DNA of 64,000 nucleotides from Roseomonas indoligenes (GTDB taxonomy: Bacteria > Pseudomonadota > Alphaproteobacteria > Acetobacterales > Acetobacteraceae): positions 1 to 64,000 of the forward strand of contig NZ_JAGIZA010000005.1 in assembly GCF_017813365.1 (NCBI RefSeq), given 5' to 3'. Shown piece after piece: positions 23,909-30,818 of this stretch. Below the pieces are notes generated by a model. It saw nothing but the letters and a program-made list of their open reading frames with translations. It had not been told where the DNA came from and did not search any database. The position numbers were made by a program, and so were the translations under genes. Every line of letters begins with the position of its first letter. Position 1 is the first letter of the stretch.

Positions 23909-24238
23909 ATGGTCCGCCCGTCAGGCAGGGAGACGGGCGTGGTCGGTGCGGATGCGGCAGGGCGAAAGGAGGGATCGGAGCGCCGGCTGCGGATCGTGCG
24001 CGGCCCTCGGATGGACGAGGCGATGGTCGTGGCCCTCGGCATGGCGACCGTGATCGCGCTCCGCATCGTCGTCCTCGTGTTGGACGAGGCGGGTGACCTC
24101 GACGCGCAGGAGGTGGCCGACCTGCTGGTGATGGAGACGCCGATCCACGACGACGTCGCGGTGCAGACCTTCGCCCGGCTGATGGTGTCCGACCTCGTCA
24201 AGCAGATCCGCGGCGGGCCTGCCGGCGTGGTGGGCTGA
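23909..24238 (+). CDS. Phage early protein of unknown function
   Basis: 109 residues; ATG follows GGGAGG. Residues about 35-60 are hydrophobic (MVVALGMATVIALRIVVLVL) and could be a membrane helix or a buried core; the C-terminal part is acidic and helical. It diverges from the CII-like gene and is followed three bases later by another small ORF. No family recognised. Confidence 0.5.
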   Translation: MVRPSGRETGVVGADAAGRKEGSERRLRIVRGPRMDEAMVVALGMATVIALRIVVLVLDEAGDLDAQEVADLLVMETPIHDDVAVQTFARLMVSDLVKQIRGGPAGVVG

Positions 24239-24241
24239 GCG

Positions 24242-24514
24242 GTGGCGGCTCCTCCCCCGTGCCTCGTCAGCCTGGACGGCCGGCTCGCGAAGATCGGCGA
24301 CGCGCTGATGGACGCGGCGGAGGTGGAGGCGCTGGCCCGCGCGCTGCTCGGGGCGCGGGCGGCGATGCTGCCGCGGCGCTTCCCGGTGCTGTTCGACGGG
24401 GTGCCGATCTTGTTGGGGGACGGGTTCTCGCACACGGTGGACGCGGAGGGGCGGCGGCTGGCCTGCGTGCACCTGCCGGGGGCGGGGTGGGTCGGGGCGG
24501 AGGTGCGAGAGTGA
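24242..24514 (+). CDS. Small phage early protein of unknown function
   Basis: 90 residues from GTG, three bases after the previous stop, suggesting co-translation. Mixed alpha/beta pattern: DALMDAAEVEALARALL then FPVLFDGVPILLGDGF. No signal or membrane segment, no recognised family. Confidence 0.5.
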   Translation: MAAPPPCLVSLDGRLAKIGDALMDAAEVEALARALLGARAAMLPRRFPVLFDGVPILLGDGFSHTVDAEGRRLACVHLPGAGWVGAEVRE

Positions 24515-24607
24515 GAGGCGCGCACCAGGGCGCCAGGAGCCGGACCGTTGCCGATCTGCCCCTCCGCCTTCACCATACGGCCGACCGGAAATCTGAGGAG
24601 AGACGAG

Positions 24608-24901
24608 TTGCCTTCCCTGGAAGATCGTGTGGCCAAGCTCGAAGCGGCGATGCACGACCGAGCGGGCGAGACCTTGGCCTTGCAAACCCTTTGCGCAGCG
24701 CTGCTCACGGAACTGGCCTTGACACGCCCCGACCCACCGACCGCGCTTGCAACGATTTCAGAGACGCTGTCCGGGACGCTGTCAGGCGCGATGCAGGATG
24801 GAAAACTCCGATCTCCGGTGAGTGTGGCCGTCACGAGCGAGGTGACCAAGGCGCTCGACATGGCCGATGCAATGCTCAGGAAGCGTCTGCGGGGCGACTG
24901 A
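24608..24901 (+). CDS. Small coiled-coil phage protein
   Basis: 97 residues from TTG at 24608, chosen because GAGGAG lies about seven bases upstream and the codons before it look non-coding. Residues 2-16 (SLEDRVAKLEAAMHD) are a classic heptad coiled coil; the rest is helical with a Thr/Ser-rich middle. Composition is somewhat less GC-rich than the neighbours. Function unknown. Confidence 0.5.
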   Translation: MPSLEDRVAKLEAAMHDRAGETLALQTLCAALLTELALTRPDPPTALATISETLSGTLSGAMQDGKLRSPVSVAVTSEVTKALDMADAMLRKRLRGD

Positions 24902-24968
24902 ACGGCGATTGGCCGCCAAGCTCTCCGAGCCGCCAGGGCGCTGAGGGTCCGGAGTGTAGGCGCCCGCA

Positions 24969-25253
24969 TCAGGTGGGCGCCTGGTCGGTGATGAGGGCCG
25001 GCGCCGACCGACGAGCCCAGGCCACCCGCGGCGTCGGACTTGGCAGGTCGAAGAAGTCGGCGGGGGTCAGCCGCACCGGATCGTGCAATGCCGCCCCTGC
25101 CGCGATGATCTCTGGGATGCGCCAGGAAGGCACTCGACCCTTGGACACCCAACCCCAAACGGTCGACTGTCGAAGGCCGAGTTGGCGTGCCAAGGCGTTC
25201 TGCCCACCGAAGCGAGAGACAACCGACTGCACCGCGCGTTGATGACCGCTCAT
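24969..25253 (-). CDS. Cro-like repressor (YdaS-type helix-turn-helix)
   Basis: 94 residues. A helix-turn-helix spans about residues 16-50, with FGGQNALARQLGLRQSTVWGW and the conserved VSKGRVPSWRIPEI that follows it in YdaS/Cro-like proteins. It diverges from the CI-like gene across a 63-base region holding an operator-like element, the classical lysis/lysogeny switch layout. Expected to repress the lysogenic promoter. Confidence 0.75.
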   Translation of the reverse strand: MSGHQRAVQSVVSRFGGQNALARQLGLRQSTVWGWVSKGRVPSWRIPEIIAAGAALHDPVRLTPADFFDLPSPTPRVAWARRSAPALITDQAPT

Positions 25254-25254
25254 G

Positions 25255-25284
25255 GCGGTTATTAATGCCGCGACATGCGGTTAG
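25255..25284 (+). promoter_or_regulatory. Operator/promoter element, copy 1
   Basis: Two GCGGTTA half-sites at 25255 and 25277 lie 22 bases apart (two helical turns) with a partly palindromic GCGG-N9-CCGC dyad in the first. The same composite occurs at 25897-25926, sharing both half-sites, the central CCG and the spacing. It sits in the intergenic switch between cro-like and cI-like genes. Binding by one of these repressors is inferred. Confidence 0.6.
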
Positions 25285-25316
25285 AGGTCAACCACGAAAC
25301 TCGGTATCACTGCACC

Positions 25317-25904
25317 ATGAAGTCAGTCGGCCGCCCTGCGCGTAAACCTCTCTCCGAACGACCAGCGTGGTCGCAGAGATTGCAAGCTGCACGGCTCAAC
25401 AAGGGCCTGAGCCAAGCCGAGTTGGCATCTCAAACAGGATTGGCGCAGTCCACTATCGCCGACTACGAAGTTGGGCGGACCGAACCATCCCGTAGGGTTT
25501 TAGAAGTCATCGCCAAAGCTCTTGGCGTTGACGCTCTCGAACTCGTTTACGGCCCCTTCGATAACAGCAAGCCGAGGGAAGAGCTTTACGACCAGATCCG
25601 CTCGACCACTCCCAGCTTTGCCTACCAGGATAACTCCGACAATGATGTCGCGTACATCAAGATGAGCCATGCCCTCGCGGCAGCCTGGAAGCGGCACTTC
25701 CCTCTTTCGGTTCCCACCGGAAGCAGCCTAGCCGGCACTCAACGCTTAGTCTGGCGGATTGTCATGCAACTGCCAGACACTTTGCCGATGGATCAGCGCA
25801 TCGATACTGCCTTAGCCATGTTCGAGAGCTCCTTAGGTGCTGCCGCCGATTACGCAGCGCAGAGGAAGGGTGGGAAAAACGATCAGAACGATAATAGCGG
25901 TTGA
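25317..25904 (+). CDS. CI-like repressor, XRE family
   Basis: 195 residues from ATG at 25317; the frame is open a little further upstream but has no better start. Residues 18-75 form the XRE helix-turn-helix (RLNKGLSQAELASQTGLAQS, then DYEVGRTEPSRRVLEVIAKAL). The C-terminal part (80-190) lacks the Ser-Lys LexA/S24 peptidase motifs, so induction would not be by RecA-driven self-cleavage; the BRO antirepressor downstream is a likely alternative trigger. Codons are less GC-rich than the host genes. Confidence 0.75.
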   Translation: MKSVGRPARKPLSERPAWSQRLQAARLNKGLSQAELASQTGLAQSTIADYEVGRTEPSRRVLEVIAKALGVDALELVYGPFDNSKPREELYDQIRSTTPSFAYQDNSDNDVAYIKMSHALAAAWKRHFPLSVPTGSSLAGTQRLVWRIVMQLPDTLPMDQRIDTALAMFESSLGAAADYAAQRKGGKNDQNDNSG

Positions 25905-25926
25905 AGTTACCGGCTCGTGCGGTTAA
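25897..25926 (+). promoter_or_regulatory. Operator/promoter element, copy 2
   Basis: GCGGTTGA at 25897 and GCGGTTAA at 25919, again 22 bases apart, with a CGGT-N7-ACCG dyad. It overlaps the end of the repressor gene and contains a possible -35 (TTGAAG, 25901-25906) and -10 (TTAACT, 25923-25928) for the antirepressor gene starting at 25954. A repressor bound here would block that promoter. Confidence 0.6.
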
Positions 25927-25953
25927 CTTGCCTCCACCAACCCGGAGGCCCGC

Positions 25954-26736
25954 ATGGAAGCCGCGTCCGACCAGCTCACCCCCGCCCCGCTGTCCCTCGT
26001 CTTCGAGGGCGCCGAGGTCCGGGTCGTCACCATCGGGGAAGAGCCTCACTTCGTCGGCCGGGACGTGGCCGAGCGCCTGGGCTACGCCGACCCGACCAGC
26101 GCGCTGAAGCAGCACTGCAAGGGGGTGGCGAAACACCACCCCCTTCAGACGACCGGCGGGATGCAGAACCTCCGCGTCCTCTCCGAGCCCGACGTCCTCC
26201 GCCTTATCATGGGCAGCACCCTCCCTGCGGCGGAGCGCTTCGAGCGCTGGGTGTTCGAGGAGGTGCTGCCCTCCATCCGCCGCACCGGCACTTACACTGC
26301 GCCCGCCGCCTCCCGCATGCTCCGCGCCCCGGCGCTCGCCACCACGTTCAAGGCCTATCTCTCCATCGGCCGCGCGATCGGGCTGGACACGAACCAAGCC
26401 GCCCTTGCCGCCGCGCGCGCTACCCGCAACGAGGTCGGGCAGGACCCGCTGGCGGCGTTGGGCGTCACTCACCTGCTGGCGCCCCAGCAGGACGCGCTGC
26501 TGACGCCCACCGACATCGGCAAGCGCCTGGGCGGGCGGTCCGCGATACAGGCGAACAAGGCGCTGCTCGCGGGCGGTTTCCAGGCCAAGGCCGGCGACGG
26601 CGCCTGGGAACCGACGGAGCGCGGCCGCCCCTTCGCCGTGTTCTCCGACACCGGCAAGCGCCACGGCGACGGCACGCCCGTCCGCCAGCTCCGCTGGTCC
26701 GCCGGCATCGTGGCCGCGCTGGAGGCCTCGGCATGA
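25954..26736 (+). CDS. BRO-N domain antirepressor
   Basis: 260 residues. The BRO-N DNA-binding domain fills about residues 14-115: LVFEGAEVRVVTIGEEPHFV, GRDVAERLGYADP, then LSEPDVLRLIMGS and FERWVFEEVLPSIRRTG. The C-terminal domain (about 125-260) has a helical part and a second DNA-contact-like module (LTPTDIGKRLGGRSAIQANK). Such proteins relieve prophage repression by binding or displacing the repressor. It is the first gene of the rightward early operon downstream of operator copy 2. Confidence 0.8.
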   Translation: MEAASDQLTPAPLSLVFEGAEVRVVTIGEEPHFVGRDVAERLGYADPTSALKQHCKGVAKHHPLQTTGGMQNLRVLSEPDVLRLIMGSTLPAAERFERWVFEEVLPSIRRTGTYTAPAASRMLRAPALATTFKAYLSIGRAIGLDTNQAALAAARATRNEVGQDPLAALGVTHLLAPQQDALLTPTDIGKRLGGRSAIQANKALLAGGFQAKAGDGAWEPTERGRPFAVFSDTGKRHGDGTPVRQLRWSAGIVAALEASA

Positions 26737-26927
26737 GCGCGAACCCGAACAACGTGCCGTTCCACGCGAGCGAGATTGTGGACACCGACGACGGTAGTCA
26801 GCTGGACCGCATCCGCGTCACCGGCGGCTGGCTCTACCGCGCCATCGAGTGGAACCCGGATCACCCTGGCGCCACAACCTTCGGCGTCGCCCTCTGCTTC
26901 GTGCCTGACCCGCCGGGTCGCACCTGA
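26733..26927 (+). CDS. Small phage protein with VxGGWxY...CFVPDPPG motif (paralogue of 654-845)
   Basis: 64 residues; the ATG overlaps the antirepressor stop (ATGA), so the two are translationally coupled. It shares the GGWLYR and CFVPDPPG motifs with the protein at 654-845. Being coupled to an antirepressor hints at a regulatory role for this family, perhaps as a partner of BRO proteins, but that is inference. Confidence 0.6.
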   Translation: MSANPNNVPFHASEIVDTDDGSQLDRIRVTGGWLYRAIEWNPDHPGATTFGVALCFVPDPPGRT

Positions 26928-27076
26928 GATCCCGCGCCCGGCGGGTGTTCTCCTTCGATCGGATGAGAACGACCCGGGCAAAGCGGCCGAGCTGAGAGCT
27001 ACCACCCTCTCAACCCGGCCTGACCACCAGCACCCCCCTAACCACCACGCAATGAAGGCCGAGGAGCCAGATACCA

Positions 27077-28018
27077 ATGGCTACGACGACAAATACCCGC
27101 CCGAGGGCGGAACGGGGAAGTGTGTCCGGCGCGCAGGGCTTCCGGCCTGCCCGGATGCCCAAGCAGACCGCCGCCGCGGAGCAACGCTCCGGGGACGAGA
27201 TCGCGGCGATCAACGCTGAGGGCGAGATGATCGTCCTGCTCCAGCAAGCGCGCGCGATGATGCGCGCCCCGGAGCCGTGCGACCCTTTCCCGACCCTGGC
27301 CAGCCTCCTGTCGCCCAAGCCCTGGGAAGCACCGCTGCACGCCGCGGCCGGCATCCCCGCCACCTCACAGGCGGGCATCCGAGCGAAGGCCGAGACGGTG
27401 GCTGACTGGCTCGCGGGTCAGGACAGGCGCACCGGTCCCGGCTTCTCCTGTGACCGGGAGACCGCTGTCGCCTGGAGCCTCATGCGCGACATCCTCGGCG
27501 CCGACGAGCTGGCGCCCGTGCCGCCGCCACGTCGGGCCTGGACGGAGACGGACGAGCTGGCGGCAGCGGCCAGCATGCCGCCGCCCGTCGTGCTACCGGC
27601 GGTCCCCGACATCCCGTGGATGTGGAGCAACGCCGCCCACGCGATCGCGCACCTGCCGGTTCAGGGCTACCGGCTGTCGACCGCCGGCATCCTGGAAGCG
27701 CAGCGGGCGCAGGAGGCCCACAACGACATTCGCGCCCACAATCTGCTGATGGCAGCCTCCGCTGCGGTTCACGAGCAGATGCGCGAGCTGGACGTGCAGT
27801 ACGCCATCAACACGGATGTTCGACCGAAGGAAGCCCCTCTGGTCCCGGGCACGCCGGAGTATCGCGAGCATCAGGCCATGCAAGTGCGCACGATGCGCGC
27901 CATCGTGCGCGGCAACCTGCGCGAGCTCCGCCGGGTGCAGAAGGAGCACGGGCTCCCGCTGCCGCCTGACGACGGTTCAGTCATGGTCCAGGTGGATGAG
28001 CCGGGGTTCGCCTCGTGA
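27077..28018 (+). CDS. Phage early protein, 313 residues, unknown function
   Basis: Soluble, Ala/Pro-rich and mostly helical, with a disordered N-terminus (1-45), a helical block around 100-145 and a long charged helix at about 235-300 (ending RELRRVQKEHGLPLP). A run PPPVVLPAVPDIPWMW at about 167-183 is a hydrophobic Pro-rich linker. Starts the chain of early genes that overlap by four bases. No enzyme motif was seen; it may be a phage-specific replication or recombination accessory. Confidence 0.6.
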   Translation: MATTTNTRPRAERGSVSGAQGFRPARMPKQTAAAEQRSGDEIAAINAEGEMIVLLQQARAMMRAPEPCDPFPTLASLLSPKPWEAPLHAAAGIPATSQAGIRAKAETVADWLAGQDRRTGPGFSCDRETAVAWSLMRDILGADELAPVPPPRRAWTETDELAAAASMPPPVVLPAVPDIPWMWSNAAHAIAHLPVQGYRLSTAGILEAQRAQEAHNDIRAHNLLMAASAAVHEQMRELDVQYAINTDVRPKEAPLVPGTPEYREHQAMQVRTMRAIVRGNLRELRRVQKEHGLPLPPDDGSVMVQVDEPGFAS

Positions 28019-28338
28019 GCCGCGCCACTACCCGGCAGGTCGGAGCGTCCAGCTTCCGGCCGAGCCCCGCCGCGCGGGAGACCGCTGCTCGTCCCTCCTT
28101 CGTCATGGTGGGCGGCGAGAAGATCACGAAGCCGAGTGAGGTGGAGTTCATCTTGTTATACCGGAGCCTCCCCGAAGGACACCGGCCGGCGGCGCTCCGC
28201 TACGTCGAGAATATTGCCGGCGGCATGCCGCTCCGGGAGGCTAGCGTCACCTACTGGATGGAAGCCGGCGGCACCCGCGAGGATGCCGAGCGCGTGGCCG
28301 ATGCTCTGGTGCTGCAGCATGGGAGGGCCGTGGCATGA
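28015..28338 (+). CDS. Small phage early protein, 107 residues
   Basis: GTG start overlapping the previous stop (GTGA). The first 35 residues are Arg/Ala/Ser-rich and probably disordered; the rest is helical (SEVEFILLYRSLPEGHRPAA, then LREASVTYWMEAGG, DAERVADALV). The helical part could be a small protein-interaction domain. Function unknown. Confidence 0.55.
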   Translation: MSRATTRQVGASSFRPSPAARETAARPSFVMVGGEKITKPSEVEFILLYRSLPEGHRPAALRYVENIAGGMPLREASVTYWMEAGGTREDAERVADALVLQHGRAVA

Positions 28339-28838
28339 GCCACCTCCCGAACTCGGCCGAGCTGACGAACGTCGAGAAGATCGACCAGATCATCAGCATG
28401 CTGGATGCTCTTGGCGAGGGCTATCGCATCCCGCTGCTTCGGGCCGCGCGGAACAAGGAGCTCGGCCTGCTGCTCGCGACCTATGGCGAGCCGATCCGGT
28501 CCCGCTACCTGAAGCTGCCAGGTCCGACGGTGATCGTCCTGCACGGCGATCACCCGGAGGACAACGGCCCTGCGAGCTGGCCTCAGGCGCGCAAGCTGGT
28601 CGACTGGGCGGTCTCCGCAGTGATCCACGCCACCGGCGGGCAGGCAGAGCACTACGCCCTGGTCGCGACGATGGCGCCGCTGCACGGGCGCATCCTCCTG
28701 ATCGAGACGGGGTTCCACCACCACCCGGCTTGGCTGGAGCTGATCTCTAAGCGCCGGCCGAGGCTGCCGGTGCTGAACATCGTTCCGCCGCCGGGCCACC
28801 AGCATCCCGCGCCCTCCAGCCCGCAGGAGGTGCACTGA
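28335..28838 (+). CDS. Phage early protein, 167 residues, unknown
   Basis: Overlaps both neighbours by one to four bases. Alpha/beta pattern in residues 55-130 (KLPGPTVIVLHGDHPEDNGP, HYALVATMAPLHGRILLIET) suggesting a small nucleotide- or metal-handling fold; several His and Asp residues but no recognised catalytic motif. The Pro-rich tail (PPPGHQHPAPSSPQ) is likely flexible. Confidence 0.55.
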   Translation: MSHLPNSAELTNVEKIDQIISMLDALGEGYRIPLLRAARNKELGLLLATYGEPIRSRYLKLPGPTVIVLHGDHPEDNGPASWPQARKLVDWAVSAVIHATGGQAEHYALVATMAPLHGRILLIETGFHHHPAWLELISKRRPRLPVLNIVPPPGHQHPAPSSPQEVH

Positions 28839-29110
28839 TGGCGGGTCACCTCACCTGGGCGCTCAGCCTCGCCCTGCTCGTCGGCGCGCCCTACCGGGCC
28901 GCCGAACTCTTCCTGACCGCACGGCACGAGGCCCGGCTGCTGGACACCGCGGACCGCATCATCGCGGAGCTCGACGCGCTGGATGCACCCTTTGCCGACC
29001 TGGAACCGGAGGAGGAAGATGATGCGCTGGTGGAGGTGAGCGTTCAGCCGCTCACCCTTTGCCCAGACGTGGCTCGCCCGATCCGCCGGACGACGGGAGG
29101 GCGCACGTGA
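28838..29110 (+). CDS. Small phage protein with N-terminal membrane helix
   Basis: 90 residues. Residues 4-18 (LTWALSLALLVGAPY) are hydrophobic and could be a membrane anchor or uncleaved signal; the remainder is acidic and helical (ELDALDAPFADLEPEEEDDA). Translationally coupled to the previous gene and to the next (GTGA). Function unknown. Confidence 0.5.
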   Translation: MAGHLTWALSLALLVGAPYRAAELFLTARHEARLLDTADRIIAELDALDAPFADLEPEEEDDALVEVSVQPLTLCPDVARPIRRTTGGRT

Positions 29111-29400
29111 ACCACATGCCTCCAGCCGAAAGCCTGGCGACACTTCACCCACTCGACGCTTCGCGCATGGCGAGGGCATGCCGAAATGAGGCTTATCGGC
29201 TGCGCCAGCGCATCAGCACTGGGAAGGTACCTCTCCGGCATGTGCCGGCCACAAAGGACCGGATCGCGTCCCTGGTGACAGGGGAGCATCTCCTGCATCG
29301 GCACTGCGAGTTCGCCGGCGCGCCGCCTGACCACTTCGTCAGCATCGGTGAGGCTGTCGAGCGTGTGGTCGCGTCCTTGCCCAGGGAGGTCGAGCCATGA
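29107..29400 (+). CDS. Small phage early protein, 97 residues
   Basis: Starts at GTG 29107 overlapping the previous stop, or at ATG 29116. Basic and helical, with Cys at RACRNEAYRLRQRI and a His/Cys pair at HLLHRHCEF. No intact zinc-finger spacing. Ends in an ATGA overlap with the next gene. Unknown function. Confidence 0.55.
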   Translation: MNHMPPAESLATLHPLDASRMARACRNEAYRLRQRISTGKVPLRHVPATKDRIASLVTGEHLLHRHCEFAGAPPDHFVSIGEAVERVVASLPREVEP

Positions 29401-29762
29401 CCTTCCAGGGCACCCCGCCTGGTTTTCACGCCGAGGACATGAGCCGGCGCACGGTGGCGCTGCGCCCCACTCTGGACCTCACTCCGCTGCAGATCGAGTG
29501 CATCCGCCAGATGCGCCGGAAGAAGATGGAGGCGCCGGAGATCGCTGCCACGCTGGAGCTCGACCTGGACAAGGTTGAGCGGGCGATGCTGGCGATGCGG
29601 ACGCCGAAGCCCGACCGCCGGCGCCGGAGCCTAAACGTGACCCTGGAGGCCGCAGCTTTTGTGGATAGCGAGAAGCGCCCCGGCGAGGCGGGCTGGAAGG
29701 CCGTGGACCGGCTCGTGGACGAACTGCTGACGCGACGGCGCGCGGCGGGAGGGCGGGCATGA
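29397..29762 (+). CDS. Phage HTH-like DNA-binding protein
   Basis: 121 residues. Residues about 27-70 (LDLTPLQIECIRQMRRKKM, then APEIAATLELDLDKVERAML) form a sigma-region-4/helix-turn-helix pattern; the C-terminal helix is Arg-rich. It may regulate the early-to-late switch. Last gene of the overlapping early chain; the next ATG at 29759 leads only into sequence antisense to the RTX gene. Confidence 0.55.
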   Translation: MTFQGTPPGFHAEDMSRRTVALRPTLDLTPLQIECIRQMRRKKMEAPEIAATLELDLDKVERAMLAMRTPKPDRRRRSLNVTLEAAAFVDSEKRPGEAGWKAVDRLVDELLTRRRAAGGRA

Positions 29763-29833
29763 GCTGGCCTGGATGCGTGGCCGACGGCGGAACGGGGGCG
29801 AGAGCCACCGCCCTACCGGCGCTGGCGGATTTG

Positions 29834-30424
29834 CTAGAGGAGTTGGATGCGTTCGACGTTGTCGAAGCGCAGCGTCTCGCCGCCGATGGAGACCTGGCCG
29901 CTAAAGGTCTGCGCTTGTCCCTGCGCGTTGGTGAAGCTGACGTTGCCGCCGCTCACCTGCATCTGCAGCCCAGGCGTGTGAACCTGGAGACCTTGCTGAA
30001 CTTGCGACAGGCTCATGCCCTGGATCAGCACAATATCTCGGCCCTGTCCGCCGTCGAAGTAGTCGTTGCCGCTGCCCGGGCTCCAGGCGAAGACATCGTT
30101 CCCAGCACCGCCCAGCGCGCCATCCGCGGCGTTGTCGCCGGCGCCGCCGATGATGTCGTTTCCGTCGCCGCCCTCCATGAGATCGGAACCGGCTCCGCCG
30201 TTAAGGACGTCGTCACCAGCCTCTCCGATAAGGACGTCGTCGCCGGCGCCACCCATCAGAACGTCGTTGCCGGCGCCACCCTCTGCATAGTCGCCACCGC
30301 CGCCAGCATCCACGAAATCATTGCCATCGCCGGCGACGATGTAGTTGGCTTCGGAGCCTGTCCGGATGTCGGCGCCTCCCACAACCTTGTCGAGGTCGTC
30401 CAGGGGGAGAGGCTTGGGCGGCAT
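29834..30424 (-). CDS. RTX calcium-binding protein with double-glycine-type leader
   Basis: 196 residues from ATG at 30424, preceded by GGAG seven bases away. Residues 1-17 read MPPKPLPLDDLDKVVGG, the pattern of leaders cut after Gly-Gly by C39-peptidase ABC exporters. Residues about 22-125 contain RTX nonapeptides (AGGAGNDVLMGGAGDDVLIG, then GGDGND and GGAGND) that bind calcium and fold outside the cell. The C-terminal 65 residues are a beta-rich cap (YFDGGQGRDIVLIQG, SFTNAQGQAQTFSGQ). It runs opposite to the early operon, a typical position for lysogenic cargo. No exporter genes are in the window. Confidence 0.75.
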   Translation of the reverse strand: MPPKPLPLDDLDKVVGGADIRTGSEANYIVAGDGNDFVDAGGGGDYAEGGAGNDVLMGGAGDDVLIGEAGDDVLNGGAGSDLMEGGDGNDIIGGAGDNAADGALGGAGNDVFAWSPGSGNDYFDGGQGRDIVLIQGMSLSQVQQGLQVHTPGLQMQVSGGNVSFTNAQGQAQTFSGQVSIGGETLRFDNVERIQLL

Positions 30425-30493
30425 GAGGGGGCTCCGGGGCGTGGTTGGTTCCAGGACCATACCGGCCTGTCAGGATCTTTGACGAGGCTGGGC

Positions 30494-30589
30494 ATGCCGA
30501 ATTCTCTGATCGACGGCGTCTATCGCTGGGCTGCTCTCGACGCTTGGCTGCGGGCCATGGGGATCGTGGGGGAGGTGCTCCATGGCTGA
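30494..30589 (+). CDS. Tiny ORF upstream of the AlpA-like gene
   Basis: 31 residues, ATG after GAGG, stop overlapping the start of the next gene by eight bases. One amphipathic helix (YRWAALDAWLRAMGIVGEVL). It may be a leader coupling translation of the excisionase-like gene. Low certainty. Confidence 0.35.
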   Translation: MPNSLIDGVYRWAALDAWLRAMGIVGEVLHG

Positions 30590-30818
30590 CACAGCCGCAG
30601 ATATTCTGATCCGGATCGCTGAGGTGGAGCGGCAGGTGTCCCTCACCCGTTCCGCCATCTATCGCCGGATGCGCGTGGGCACCTTTCCGCTGGCCGTGGA
30701 CCTGGGCGGCGGGCAGGTCCGCTGGTGGCAGTCCGAAATCATTGCCTGGAAGCGTGAGCGGCCCCGCACCCAGCTGATGCCGCCCCCGCAAGGGCGGGCC
30801 GTGGCGGCTGAGAGATAG
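30582..30818 (+). CDS. AlpA-family excisionase / transcriptional regulator
   Basis: 78 residues with the AlpA/MerR-like winged helix: LIRIAEVERQVSLTRSAIYR, RMRVGTFPLAVDLGGGQVRW and the closing WWQSEIIAWKRER. Members act as recombination directionality factors or switch on integrase genes of P4-like elements. Its 3' end overlaps the convergent integrase gene by 80 bases, so the two genes could also interfere through antisense transcripts. Confidence 0.8.
   Translation: MADTAADILIRIAEVERQVSLTRSAIYRRMRVGTFPLAVDLGGGQVRWWQSEIIAWKRERPRTQLMPPPQGRAVAAER

Noticed and set aside
23863-25158. 431-codon minus-strand open frame
   Set aside because: Ser/Arg/Ala-rich with no domain; it is the antisense of three small rightward genes and the GC-rich code keeps it open.
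29759-30589. 276-codon plus-strand frame over the RTX gene
   Set aside because: Antisense of GGxGxD repeats gives repetitive Val/Ala/Ile sequence; only its last 31 codons have their own ribosome site.
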